Shown here: piece by piece, positions 1 through 11,105 of the stretch
Layout of the letters: every line of letters begins with the position of its first letter
Position numbering within the stretch: position 1 is the stretch's first letter
Source of the DNA: Lasiodiplodia sp. COLG20
Taxonomy: Eukaryota > Ascomycota > Dothideomycetes > Botryosphaeriales > Botryosphaeriaceae
Direction: 5' to 3'
DNA: 64,000 nt
Assembly (NCBI GenBank): GCA_009801085.1
Contig: VNWV01000002.1
Coordinates: 2,976,001 to 3,040,000 of the forward strand
The notes under the pieces: model-generated
Told to the model about the DNA's origin: nothing
The model's input: the letters and a program-made list of their open reading frames with translations, nothing else
Databases searched by the model: none
Position numbers and translations under genes: made by a program

Positions 1-1060
1 TTGAAGAGAAGAAGGAGGAATTGCAGGCTCTCAAGGCCGATCTGGATGCGAAGACTGCGGAGCTTAATGAGACGCGCGGTATCGAAATCGAGATGCGCAA
101 CCAGCTCGAAGAACACCAAAAGACACTGAAGGAGAACCAAATGAAGCTGAAGCACTGGGAAGAGAAGCTCAGCAAGCTCTCCCTCACGAACGTCAGCGAC
201 CTGGGCGAGGAGCAAGAAGTTGAGGCCCTGCCAACTTACACCAAGGACGAACTCGAGGATATGGACAAAGGCCAACTCAAACGCGAGATAGCCGCGCTGG
301 AGGAGAAGACACAGAACGTCCAGGTTGAGCTTGGTGTCCTTGGCGAATATCGGCGCCGTGTCGAGGAACATGCTGCTCGTAGCGCTGACCTCGCCACTGC
401 CGTGACGGAGCGCGACGCCGCCAAAAAGCGGTGCGATGAGCTGCGTCGGCTGCGGCTGGAGGGCTTCATGGAAGGCTTCAGCACCATCTCGTTACGTCTC
501 AAGGAGATGTACCAGATGATCACGATGGGCGGCAACGCCGAGCTCGAGCTCGTCGATTCGCTGGATCCCTTCTCGGAAGGCATATTGTTCAGCGTCATGC
601 CGCCCAAGAAGAGCTGGAAGAACATTTCCAACCTTTCTGGTGGCGAGAAAACTCTTAGCAGTTTGGCTTTGGTGTTTGCACTTCACCACTACAAGCCAAC
701 GCCGCTCTACGTGATGGATGAGATCGACGCGGCTTTGGATTTCAGAAACGTAAGCTCTTTCCCCCGGTCAGCAAATTCCATTCGACGTTACTAATGTGAC
801 CCAATGCAGGTTTCCATCGTTGCCAGCTACATCAAGGAGCGGACTAAGAACGCGCAGTTTGTGGTCATCTCGCTGCGAAACAACATGTTCGAGCTTGCAT
901 CACGCTTGGTCGGCGTCTACAAGGTCAACCACATGGTAAGTCGCCAAAAGGATTTTCATTTGCATTACTGGAAGTACGTTTGGCTAACGCTGCGCGACGT
1001 ACTTAGACGAAGAGTGTCACAGTCGAAAACAAAGATTACATCATTCCCATTAGAAGTTAA
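1..1060 (+). CDS. SMC4: Condensin subunit SMC4, C-terminal part (5' end outside window)
   Basis: SMC ATPase of condensin, which compacts chromosomes in mitosis. Only the end of the coiled coil and the C-terminal head half are present. Exons read 3-749 (continuing from upstream), 810-935 and 1007-1060; introns begin GTAAG and end CAG/TAG and the frame is continuous. Seen in the sequence: a charged coiled coil to about base 460, then the ABC signature LSGGEK (about 634-651), a Walker B with YVMDEIDAAL (about 709-738) and a D-loop/H-loop region ending VISLRNNMFE. The PPKKSWKNISNLSGGEK context and the Arg-Asn-Val-Ser after the Walker B are typical of SMC4 rather than SMC1, 2 or 3. The next gene is convergent. 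Confidence 0.95.
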
Positions 1061-1448
1061 ATTTTCTTTGGTTACGTGTTTTTCCGTTTGGAGTGGATTA
1101 TTGGTTGGGTGTTCGGGACCGGCTGATGGCTGGTGGAAGCATGGGAATGCGGTGTCGGGTGCAACAAGGTGGTGAACGGCGTTTGGGCACACCGGGAACG
1201 GAAGACGGCTGGGAGGGCAACGTGCCAACGTCATGACGCTGCTGTACATTGGGGGCAAGCGAGCAGGTACATGGCCTGGATTGATAGGCACTACCATTAC
1301 GGTCTAAATGAAAATACCAACTCCTATGCTTCTAAGACATGCTTACCAGAAAAATGAAGGCCTCCAAATGCGGGGTATATCTACAGTCGCCAAAGCAGCA
1401 AGCCTTTCCCGGATGGCAGCCCATGCTGGAAGAAAGCGGATCATCGGT
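1061..1448. other. Intergenic, convergent 3' ends
   Basis: The 388 bases between the SMC4 stop and the BTB gene stop. It must hold both 3' UTRs. Small ORFs here look like chance; no repeat or RNA gene was seen. Confidence 0.6.
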
Positions 1449-2410
1449 TCACTCGACGCAGGGCGGCGTCTCCATGTGCTCGTGGTAGTGCTGACACATG
1501 CTCTTCACCCAGGGCTTGCAGCTGGCCAGCTTGGCGGCATCGTCGCCGCACAGGGCCTTGCCGGTGGCGACGCAGGAGTTGCAGAAGGCGTAGCCGCAGG
1601 CCTCGCAGCGGTTGCCGCTCAGGCCGGGCTGCATGACGTCGCGGCAGGTCCAGCAGGCGCGCGTGGCAGACCAGGTGGCGGGCTTCCAGGCGACGAGGTC
1701 GTGGCGGCTGAGGCCCTGCAGCTCGGGCCGCTTGACGCGGACGACGAGCTCGCGCAGGAACTGCGGGTGCCACTCGTCCGGGTGCGAGGCCAGCAGCACG
1801 TCCGTCTTCTTGAAGGCGAACAGGTCGACGACGAGCTTGCGCAGCAGCGCCGTGTCGCGGATCTCGTCGTACAGCGTGACCGTGTCGCTGGGCGTGGGCA
1901 CGCTGTTGCTCTTCTCGGCCAGCGCCGCCACCCGGTCGACGACGGCGTTGCGCAGCGACTCGACCGACAGCCGGTCCGCGAGCCCGTACAGCGACAGCAG
2001 CAGGTAGAAGGCCACCTTGCCGCCGCGCGTGAAGACGTCGTCGAGCTGGCCCGTGTAAGCCCACGACAGGAAGAGCTCGAACGTGGGCACGTCCTCGGCG
2101 GGCAGCGCCAGCTCCTGCGAGAGCCCTTCGGCGAAGGTGCCCGTGAGTGCGGCCGCAAAGAAGGGCGAGTGGTGCGTCAGGAGGTCGCGATGGACGAGGA
2201 ACGGCGTTTCGGTGCTGCCGACGAGGATGGTGGAGATGATGGTGAAAGTCTTGAACTGAGTCCTGGTGCTTCTCGTCAGTCTCCCCTTGCAGCATTCCTT
2301 CGGAAGGGAGCAACTCACCGTAGCGAGAATGGCCGGCTGCTCTTTGCGCGCGCCGCGCCCCTCAGCGCCAGCGGCGTTCGCGCTCGAGGCCTCTCGACTT
2401 CGGTCGCCAT
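1449..2410 (-). CDS. BTB/POZ domain protein with C-terminal Cys cluster
   Basis: Two exons: 2410-2319 and 2262-1449, 301 residues. The intron 2318-2263 starts GTGAGT; the acceptor CACCAG keeps frame, whereas the later CTCAG seven bases on does not. Residues about 35-135 form a BTB/POZ fold: a strand with TILVGSTETPFLVHRDLL, then HSPFFAAALTGTFAEG, a typical BTB dimerisation and Cul3-adaptor core in fungal proteins. The C-terminal 70 residues contain ACWTCRD and then CEACGYAFCNSC, a CxxC pattern that could bind zinc. No MATH, Kelch or BACK domain was recognised. Its function is not known; many fungal BTB proteins of this size are uncharacterised. A long plus-strand ORF over 1308-2606 is the GC-rich antisense shadow of this gene. 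Confidence 0.8.
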
Positions 2411-3412
2411 GATCAGGTCGTCGCGGAAAGCGCGACCCGCCGCAGTTGACGCGCCGTGTATCGTGGTGGATGCAGCTTGGCCGTCAGAGAGGAATGCTAC
2501 CTCGACCGTGAGAACCAGGCTCAAGCGGAAGGGAACAGGAGAAGATAGGAAGAGTACCGGGAAGAAAAGGAGAGAACGTAAATCGGAACCTTGCTGCTGG
2601 CAGTGACAGCTGCACACACACACATGCACGGCACAAACACACGCTCACGGAGGCTGCACGCCCGTTTAGCGGCTTGTCAATGGGCACGCGCTGTTGGTCA
2701 GTCAAGGAGGGGCAGGTGTCAAACGCAGGAGTAGGCAGAGGGCAGCGACGGCATTCGTCGTTATAAGCTGCAAGGACAGCGGCACTGCTCGCCTGTTCGC
2801 GTCGCTGGGCATTTAGGTCCGGCGGCTGCGATTATTTGGCACGGAGCGACAAACTGTTCGCGTGGATGCCCCAGCCTTTCCTTTGTCGTCGCCCAAGCTC
2901 GTCGTCCGGATGCGGAAGGTCGACACACTACATGCGCGCCCAAAGGCATTGAGAAGGGAGAACACTTGACCGGGCAGCCAGCACCCTTCCATTGTTGACC
3001 ACTCCGCTCCTCCCCGTCCATTGGCTGCGCTGCCTGATGCCACCGCACGCCGTCATCCCGCATATTCAATCGCATTGCTGGGCTAATCCAGAGCTTGTCA
3101 GTTTTCAATTTGACATTTTTCATGCCATTTCCCGCCGGTCGGGCCTCGAGAAATCGGGCCCTGTGCTACGTCCATCGTCGCCAACCAGCCGCCACGTTGA
3201 AACGCCAGCAAAAGGCCGCCGATGCGCACTGGACTGTTCACTATTTAGAGAGCATACAGAACCGAAGCTGGAACCCAGAGCCATAGACTTTTAACCTTAA
3301 ACCCCAATTGCACGCAGTTCGCCGAAGGAAACAATAAACACGTCCGCCTAGATGCGGTGCTTCTCGCTCTCTGCAGTCTCGTGTTAGCACCGTGCTCCAC
3401 GCTCCAGGGGCT
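2411..3412. other. Intergenic: BTB promoter side and KH-gene 3' side
   Basis: About 1 kb between two minus-strand genes. It holds a short CA run near 2613-2624 and otherwise unremarkable sequence. No gene could be supported. Confidence 0.6.
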
Positions 3413-4925
3413 TCACGCCGTCTTCTCACCGAGTCGAGAGTAGAGCATGTAGAGTGCCATCTGGTTGCACTCTTGCGTTCCTGTGATGGTGACCAGACGC
3501 TCGTTGCTGTTGTCCTGCGGCTCGTTGATCTTGATGACACTGCCGCTGAGCTGCCTAATCTCGTTGATCTTGGCACCACCCTTACCAATGATGGCGCCCA
3601 CCATGTCGTTCGGAATGAAAATCTGCTGCGTCATGGGCTGTCCCGGCATCATGCCTTGCATAGGCTGCGCCGGCTGGCCCGCATGGCCGGGCTGTGCAAC
3701 GTGAGGGGCACCATACTGCTGAGGCTGGTGCGGTCCAGCACCCGTGTACGCGTGACGAGGCGATCCAGCGCCATAGTGAAGCGGTGCCTGCGGCTGCTGC
3801 GGATACTGACCGTGCATGGGCGCTCCGTAGCCAGCCGCCGGAGTCCTCTGCGCCTGTGGTCCCTTGCGGTGGAACGTGTCTGGCGGTCCCCACTGGCCGC
3901 CCGCAGGTTGGGGCACGTACGGCACCACCTGCATCCCACCGGGAACAACGCCAGCCGGTCCGCCACTACGAGTGGCATATGCCGAAGCTGCCGGTCCACC
4001 AAATCTCTCGGTTAGCTGCTCCACGAGGGTGCTCCCAACATAGTACGTCGCGATGTGCACGGCATCAGCAACCCCGAGAACCACAAGAGACCGCTCGGTC
4101 GAAAGAGGGAGGCACGAATCCGAAGCATTGAGACGCGCGCCCGAGGCCTCTTGGATCTCGCGGATGCGCACACCGGACTTGCCAATGATGGAGCCAATGA
4201 GAATGTGGGGGATAAGCAGGCGGAGTGGATAGGTCTTGGACTGGGGGGTCGAGGGCGAGTTAAGGTCCTCATTGTTCAGCGTACGGATAATCAAACCGAA
4301 TGCCTGTGACTTGTGAGTATACGCCGTGCACGGAAGGAAGCGCGGATCCACTGACCTTTGCAACTGCATCTACAAGGCCGCTGACGGTCAAGATACGCTC
4401 AACGGCACCTCTCGAGTAGTCGCTGACGGTGCACTTAGCTCCTGACATGCGGCGGATCTGCGTAACATTCTCACCGCCCTTGCCAATGACGGTGGCGGCC
4501 TCGGCGCTGGAAATGATGGCGCGGACGTGGAGCCAGTTCGACTCGTCCTGGTGGCCGCTGGAGGCGGGCTGGGCGGTCGAGGGACCATTGGCGGTCGAGG
4601 TCGACTGGATGGGCTGGGTGTCGGGGGCGGCAGAGGCCGCTGAGGTGGGAGCGTCAGGGACGACGGTGTCGCCCTGGCCGTCTTTGGTGCCATTCTGGGC
4701 AGCAGGCACGGGGGCTTCAGGCTCGCTCTTGGCCGACTCGGAAGGAGCGGAAGCGGTGGCAGGCTCAGGAGCGGAAGGGGCTTGCTCGGTCGATTCTTCC
4801 TTGACGACCTTGTCCAGCGCGGGCCGCTTCGCGTCGGGCTGGTCGCCGGGGCCCGAGGGGGACGAGGGCTCCTCCAGCGGGCGCTTCTGGCTGGGCGCCG
4901 TGGCAGTGGTGGGAGAGGCAGACAT
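3413..4925 (-). CDS. Triple KH-domain RNA-binding protein (Rnc1/Hek2/PBP2-like)
   Basis: Two exons, 4925-4356 and 4303-3413, joined across a 52-base intron (GTCAGT..CACAG); 486 residues. An N-terminal disordered, Pro/Ala/Ser/Glu-rich segment (1-125) holds a basic stretch that could be a nuclear signal. KH1 (131-190) has IGKGG, KH2 (about 215-280) has IGKSG and KH3 near the C terminus has IGKGG; these GxxG loops contact single-stranded RNA. A Pro/Gln/Gly/Tyr-rich low-complexity linker lies between KH2 and KH3. Three KH domains with this spacing match poly(C)-binding-like fungal proteins (S. pombe Rnc1, yeast Hek2/Pbp2), which act in mRNA stability and localisation; which one is the true orthologue cannot be told here. 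A TACAG just upstream of the ATG suggests a 5' UTR intron. The gene is divergent from the coiled-coil gene at 5885. Confidence 0.9.
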
Positions 4926-5884
4926 TGTTGCCCTGCTGTATCAAAGTAAAGGACGTCTCTTTCTCTTTCAGGCTCAGAGGACCAGATCGGGTCGTAAAGT
5001 TCTTCGTATTGCTCGAGTTACGTACAGCAGAGGGCTGTCGAAGGAAAACTTGCTGGAGGGCGGGTCGGCAAAGGGACTTCAGTGTGGTGTGGGCAGTCGC
5101 CGGGAGAATGGTGCAATGTGCGGGTGGCGGCGAGGAGAGGATGATCGGTTGGAAGGAGCTCGCTCAAGGGCGGGATTGAGAGGAGTGCCAGTGGTGGAGG
5201 AGCTTTGTGAGGGAGCGGTCTGGTGCAGGAGCTGGGGCCGAAGAAGACGAAGACTCAGTAAACGCGCCCGCCAAAGCAAACCTTGCAGCGTCGTCGCAGC
5301 TTCGCGCGTGAGCAGCAGCGCCCGGGCGAAGGTGTGTCGGGGGCCGGGCGATGGGGAGTGGCAATGGGAGTTGATGAAGGCGCGGCGGAAGGTGTGGCGG
5401 CGAGGGCAGGGAGAGGTTGCGATGAACGGGCAGGAACAGGAAGCGACGTAGAAGCTCGTCGACGTGTGGAGTGCGCCTAGGGCCGTCCGTGGGCTAGTGC
5501 AGCTGCCGCAGATCCGTCACGTGCAGCTCGTGTCGAGGACGGCATCGGCAGCGACACCAATGGACAGCTGTCTGGCAGCGGGGCTGCTGCTTTGTCCCGC
5601 GCTGCTGATGCTCTTGCAGGTGGCGGTGCTGGTGCTGGTGCTGGTACTGGCCTGCTGTTGGTACTGATGATGCACCAGGCCCGCCGCCGCACTCGTCCAC
5701 TCAACACCAGCAGCCTTTCCATCTGCACAACACCCGCTGGCCTCGGCACCCGCGCGAGCGGCCAGGGCGCACACGAGGTTTGCAATCTCCTTAGACTCTG
5801 CTCTCCGTTGCCGAGCGACTCGTGCAGCCAGCCCCTTTGTCTGCTTGGGCGAGTACGGTCCCGTGCCTGCGCGACGCGTCCGCC
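4926..5884. other. Divergent intergenic region
   Basis: Shared upstream region of the KH gene (-) and the coiled-coil gene (+), 959 bases. A short GCTGGT-type repeat lies near 5625-5650. No TATA box or gene was recognised; the ORFs on both strands look like GC-rich noise. Confidence 0.5.
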
Positions 5885-6982
5885 ATGGACCGCACCCGTC
5901 CCAGCACGCTCCCGCGCATCCAGCACTACGCCCCCCCGCCCGGCACCCAGATGGACCTGGATGCTCCGGACCATTCTGCCTTTGAAGCCCGCCTCGCGCA
6001 GACCGTACGAGAGCTACAGGAACGCGTCGAGCAGCAGCAGCATGCGCTGCACGAGGTACACATGCGCGCTCTTTACGTCTGCCATTGCTCACTTCCTTCA
6101 CAGCTCCGCGCTTCCGCACGCCAGCCCGCGCTCCACGCGCCGTCTGCGGATGCCCGGGAACGCCTCCGGCAACTAAGGGCTTTGCAGAACGCGTACGAGC
6201 GCCTAACCCCTGCAGAGCCGTATCTTCCTGGCGCAACATCAGTCCTGCCGGCTCTCCTTGCAACAGACATCACCCAGACATGCATCTCCGAGACCAGAGA
6301 CGCTCTCACCATCTCACGTGCGAAACTCGAGGCTGCACAGAGAGAGCTCGACCGAGAAGAGAGCGGCCTCCGAGATGCGAATGCCATCACCCAAAGTTTG
6401 GAGGCACGTGTCGGCGTGCTCCAATCTCAGCGCCAGGAGCGTGCGGCCAAAACAGCGCCGCAGCTCGCCAAGGAATTACTGACATCAACACGCAAACGGC
6501 AGCAGAAATACGATGTCGAAAGTCGACGGCTTCAGTCTGCCCTCGAGAGTTTCGTCGAGGAGCACCTGGCCACTCTGGTCGCTGCCGAGGAGCTTGGTGG
6601 GCCCGTGGTGGGCGAGCTTATGGACGTCGATGACGAAATGTTGTCCGCAGGCTTCTCTCATCAAGGCAAGCCAAAGCCATTGAAGCAGGGGAAAGCAGCC
6701 GTGGACAGGCGACAAATGCGAATCGACAAGATCTGGGGTACAACCGGCACGAGCAACGACGAGCCTCTAAGCGAGAAAGATGCTGCCGCCACGGAAATGA
6801 GGTTGCTGGTGGAAGAGCTTTTGCGCGCGTTGTTGGGCGAGAGCAACGGCGGAGAATACGTTCAGCTGAGCAGAGACTCTGCAGCCGCCCGCTTCTTGGT
6901 CCGCGCAAAGGTTGCGCAATTCCACCCAAAAGACGCAAGGAAACTTAGGTTGGTCGATTTCGGTCGGGACTTGGACGTATGA
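5885..6982 (+). CDS. Coiled-coil protein, possibly CENP-K/Sim4-like kinetochore subunit
   Basis: Two exons, 5885-6055 and 6104-6982, 349 residues. The 48-base intron (GTACAC..TTCACAG) is a multiple of three with no stop, so retention would only add 16 residues. The start at 5885 is chosen over the in-frame upstream codon at 5822 because the upstream stretch looks like leader. Seen: a short coiled coil (residues about 20-57), a long coiled coil (about 110-220) and a conserved-looking C-terminal block with EELGGPVVGELMDVDDE, a DKIWG motif and SAAARFLVRAKVAQFHP. I associate this layout with filamentous-fungal inner-kinetochore CENP-K/Sim4 proteins, but from memory only. It could be another coiled-coil protein; the domain identity is a tentative inference. 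Confidence 0.8.
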   Translation: MDRTRPSTLPRIQHYAPPPGTQMDLDAPDHSAFEARLAQTVRELQERVEQQQHALHEVHMRALYVCHCSLPSQLRASARQPALHAPSADARERLRQLRALQNAYERLTPAEPYLPGATSVLPALLATDITQTCISETRDALTISRAKLEAAQRELDREESGLRDANAITQSLEARVGVLQSQRQERAAKTAPQLAKELLTSTRKRQQKYDVESRRLQSALESFVEEHLATLVAAEELGGPVVGELMDVDDEMLSAGFSHQGKPKPLKQGKAAVDRRQMRIDKIWGTTGTSNDEPLSEKDAAATEMRLLVEELLRALLGESNGGEYVQLSRDSAAARFLVRAKVAQFHPKDARKLRLVDFGRDLDV

Positions 6983-7357
6983 ATTGAAAAGCACGGTTGT
7001 GGTCGACCACGTCCTTCATATTTTTCTTATAGAAAAATTTAAAAAAAAAAAAAAAAAAGGAAAGAGTGCCCGAGCACTGTCAGCTACAATCTGCTGGCCC
7101 TGTCATATCCATATAGCTAAATATCTTCAACGTGACAAAATCCATCGGTTGGCAGCATTTCTTAATCGGCCTGTGCACTTTCGATGATGTGAAGGCAGCT
7201 TGCGCGGGGCCATGGAGCCCTATGTCCTAACGCGGACTAGCGCGATTTCACTAGCGCGCACAACTGAACGTTTGGCGAGCGAAACTACACACGTCCAGCC
7301 CGATAACGACGACATCGAAAGCCATACCCACGACGCTGCACCAGGAAATCAGTCGCC
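6983..7357. other. Intergenic with an 18-base A run
   Basis: 3' side of the coiled-coil gene and 5' side of RPL29. A homopolymer of A sits at about 7041-7058. No gene was seen. Confidence 0.6.
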
Positions 7358-7796
7358 ATGGCCAGTAAGTGCGGTGCACACAGCTACTTCTCTGTCGATG
7401 CTGACATACCGCTCCTCAGAGTCCAAGAACTCGTCTCAGCACAACCAGTCTAAGAAGGCTCACCGTAACGGGTACGCATCACCTCCAGCCGCCTAGCCAT
7501 CCTGTCCCAACACTCGGCAACCGTCCTACGCGCGACTCTCTGGCCATCGAATGCAGCTGAACATGTTCTAACACGTCGCGCGAAACAGTATCAAGAAGCC
7601 TAAGACCCACCGCTACCCGTCGCTCAAGGGTGTCGACCCCAAGTTCAGGAGGAACCACAGGCACGCGCTTCACGGCACCATGAGGGCGCTGGTGCGTTTT
7701 CCCCCCGGCGTCCCGTTAGACCCGTGAGATTTTTTGGCTGATAGCAGTGGCAAACTACAGAAGGAGGTCAAGGAGGGCAAGCGCGAGTCGGCATAA
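7358..7796 (+). CDS. RPL29: 60S ribosomal protein L29 (eL29)
   Basis: Four exons: 7358-7364, 7420-7471, 7589-7691 and 7761-7796, giving 65 residues, the usual length for fungal eL29. The first coding exon is only 7 bases (Met, Ala and one base of Lys). Introns start GTAAGT, GTACGC and GTGCGT and end CAG. The joined protein starts MAKSKNSSQHNQSKKAHRNG and continues IKKPKTHRYPSLKGVDPKF; this highly basic N terminus is diagnostic of L29e. It belongs to the large ribosomal subunit in the cytosol. An intron next to the start codon is common in fungal ribosomal protein genes. No single ORF longer than about 35 codons covers it, so ORF-based scans miss it. Confidence 0.93.
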
Positions 7797-9429
7797 ACAA
7801 GGTGCAGCAATGTCCGGGGACGGGTTTTACGGCATAAAAGTCTTAAAAACGACTGGCATGGATTGAGCTGGTCGCATTGATGCAGCCTTTACACGGGGAA
7901 ATGGAAAACGGCTTTTCGATCCCGACCGATGCACGCTTCTTCTCTCTGCGCCGAGCAGACTTTTCGTCGTCTCTTGCTGAACCGGCGGCAGGTGGTACGA
8001 GCCGCCGGCTTTTCTGAATGGTACCTTGAATTCTCTCCGTTTGACATACACGTACGGCATTAGTGTGTACAGCCCCGCGCTCTACCCATGCGCGAATGCT
8101 GAAGGATTATTTTCGTGCCGAGATCACCTGCCCTTTCATTACCAAACATCCGGCTTCTTTCCCCATGGAGTTTGGATGCATGGAGAAAGGGCAACATATC
8201 CTTGTGAATTCTAGTCAAAGCAGTTTCTTCCGCTATAGTTTTGGTGTAATGTGCTGATCGTTTGGGAAGTTCAATGGGCTGCTAGACGCTGAAAATAAAT
8301 GTTATTCCTTTACTTGGGCTTGCCCGCGGAGGCCATCCGACGAATATCGCACCTATCTCAGGTGCAGCTCTTCAAGCGATTGTTTGCTTCCACGTACCCT
8401 AAGTAATGTTTGACATCATCCCAAGATATTTCTCTTTCACTTCGATTGATACTCCGTGTGTTGCTGCTGCGTTTGGACCGGGTCATAGCAATCAAAATCT
8501 ATCAATGCGGGAACAATATCACGGTCAGAAGTTCTTGGCCACGGTCGAAATCCTATTTCCAATCCGAAGCCCAAGGCGTGCCAGTATTTCAACCGAAGAC
8601 GGGTGAGCACGGGAACCGGATACCAACCTCAACCACCTCGATTTCTTTGCGATAACAGGCGCGCCGACCTTGAATGCAGTAAGCGGCTAGATGCGCATCA
8701 CCTATTGCCTAGTGGTAGTTAATCTCAACAGTTTGGACAGTGTTACTTCGATACCGGTATGCAAGGTTCCAGATCGATGTTCCTTTACCCATGACCAACT
8801 TGGTTAGAATCTGTCTTGGCCCCAACTTTCTTTCATCTACGGTCGTCATAAAAAATGCTACAAAGCTTCTTGCCAGTGCGCGTCCTATCGGAGACGCTCT
8901 CTCGGGCGTCTTCGCAAAGCAGGTTATACACATGCTCTGCAGATATGGCCGTGGCTTGATTTGTTCACCTGTAACCTGGCTGTTAATCAAAACTCTCACT
9001 AGGTAGCTACATCTCCGCTTAAAGTGCGCGCCAATAAGGACTTGGTTAAGGAAAGATCGGTGCAGCGCAAGAATCACCATCCTTCAAGGATGATTCAGGA
9101 CACCGGAGCCTAGAGTGCGGATATTACATACGACCGAGAGGTTTGTAATATGCACACAGGATTGGGCTGTTTGCGCTACCCTAATGAAAGCTGCGATGTC
9201 TAAAAACAAAGGGTCCAGCGATGTCCCCACGTGTTAAGCCGAAAATAGGTGAATGAGAATAGCTGTGTCTCAGTTACGTGTGTGCATCATTCTGCGGCTG
9301 CAGCTTCCTCTTTCGCGCTTGCAGCGCGCCTTCCGTAGTCGCATTCAATGAACGACAACACCGCGACAGCGCCTTCAACAATCCACAACCTCGACACCTG
9401 CGTCTTCCGGTTTCGCCGACACCCAAACC
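7797..9429. other. Intergenic, about 1.6 kb, no gene recognised
   Basis: The region holds only short ORFs with no recognisable domain on either strand and somewhat lower GC than its neighbours. A 5S-like start at about 9124 does not continue. No tRNA B-box was seen. Confidence 0.5.
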
Positions 9430-11105
9430 ATGGCGGACTTACAGAATTGGATGCGCAAGACGATCCAGCCCGTTCGAACACGTACTCCGACCTTCCCTCT
9501 CACTTCTGAAGAGCGCCGCAACACTGTTGACGCCAGCTCTCTCTCCGAATCCAGCACCCCACGAAGACGTTCTGGCCCACGCAAGAAGATATCTTCATAC
9601 TTCTCCCACAGGCCGAGCAAGCTCCTTGACGATTCTACTACAGAAATCTGGTCCCCGGATGGCACCGCTGATGACGCTCTGTCACCCGACATCCGCACCA
9701 TGATCGATGCAATCTTCATCAAGCTTTGCAACCAGCCATTTGACGGCCTGCCGGCGCAGATGAACAGTTCTGTCCTGCATGTGATCGAGGCATATAGAAA
9801 CTTGAGTGTAGAGAAAGAACAGCTTGAAGAACAACTCGAGGAGATAGGAAGCAAGCTAGAGGAAGCTGAAAAAAGACGAGAGGAGGAAGAAAAGGACTTC
9901 CGCGCGGAAATCAAGCGCCTGGAACTTATCATTGCCAAAGGGAAGAACGGTATGTCGCGGTTAATGGCCTCTCGTCAAGACAGCGTTGTCAGCCGAAAGA
10001 AGGGCTACAGGAACCAAGTAGGCATGAGCACGCCAGCCACCAGAGGAACAGATGCCATGCCAAAGCAGCAGGTCAAGTCAACGAAAGTCCAACGAGGTAA
10101 GATGCCCCTTATCGAAACCTGCTGGAGAGCAACGCTGAACTGATATCTTCCTTAGCACCGTCTATGTCACCGTCAAGCAAGGAAAGAGCACTCTCGATCC
10201 AACTCTTCTCGACTGTCAATCGCGATATTCCGGTGGGTACACCTCCGCTGGCGAATGTCTCGAACGCACTTGAAAAGGTTTCCGCTTTTCCAGGTGGCTC
10301 TCAAGGACCTGTATCCCAAGGACAACCCTCAACTTCAGAAGAAAGCGTTTTGCATGATTCCAGAGAAGCGTCCAACATTACTGGGGGTGCCGTCCCTTGC
10401 GAGCATAACGAGCCAGGCACGGTACCGGAGAGTGATACAGCTCGGGATCTCCAGGCCATCAAACAGATGGCATCTGCAATCGCAACCAACCGGGGTTTGA
10501 GGGCAGAACAGATCCTACCTAAGCTCATTGAGCTGTTCGACAATGCAGAGGAGCACCTGGAGATTCCCTCGGTGGAAGCGATGCAGAGAACTCCGACAGG
10601 GCCCCAGATTCGCAGACCACCATCATGGATCCCCAACGATGATGCTGCCGGTTGGAAAGATTCACGCACAATCCCTGCAATCAGACCGCCTCTCAAGACC
10701 ATTGATAGCTTCGCATCGTCTCACTGCGATGCCATGAGTGACCTGTCAGCAAGCAGTTCAGAAGAATGTGGAGGCGAACGCGGTGTAAGAAGACCTTCTA
10801 AGATCCCCAGCCCTACGCATGACAAAGGATTGGCGCGTTCACGCCAGGAGCAGCGGTCTAGCGTTGTGACGGTGGTGGCTGGCCCTGGTCGTTCAGAGGC
10901 AGAAATGCTCTCGTCCAGTACAAGCTCCCGCAGGACGGCATTCCGTAACAGTGCGGAGCGCCTCGATGCGAACAACAACGTGTTGGCCCGGCAGATGTCG
11001 CAAAAGAGTAGCCGTCGTTCTCTTTCGGCGTCAGCAGCGCAAGGTGGAGCCACGTCGTCTCCTGACGCTGTAGCGGCAAAGTCAACAACAGCAATACCCA
11101 AGTAA
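9430..11105 (+). CDS. Unrecognised protein: coiled coil plus Ser-rich tail
   Basis: Two exons, 9430-10096 and 10156-11105, joined by a 59-base intron (GTAAGA..CCTTAG) in phase; 538 residues. Residues 1-85 are basic, Ser/Thr-rich and probably disordered (RRRSGPRKK). Residues about 85-130 (SPDIRTMIDAIFIKLCNQPF) may fold into a small helical unit. A Glu-rich coiled coil follows (about 125-175). The rest is Ser/Pro/Arg-rich with a second helical patch (DLQAIKQMASAIATNRGL). No enzyme motif, signal peptide or membrane segment is visible. I do not recognise the family; a cytoskeletal or scaffolding role would be a guess. The second exon may hide further small introns, since it is low complexity. Confidence 0.75.

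Noticed and set aside
1308..2606. A 432-codon ORF on the plus strand
   Set aside because: It is antisense to the BTB gene, has a repetitive Ala/Arg/Gly/Gln composition typical of shadow frames in GC-rich coding DNA, and shows no domain.
8695..8760. Possible tRNA A-box-like sequence (CCTAGTGGTAGTT)
   Set aside because: No B-box (GGTTCGANNCC) or cloverleaf follows within tRNA length.
9120..9165. Possible 5S rRNA start (ACATACGACC)
   Set aside because: Only about ten bases match; the rest of the 5S sequence and its internal promoter are absent.
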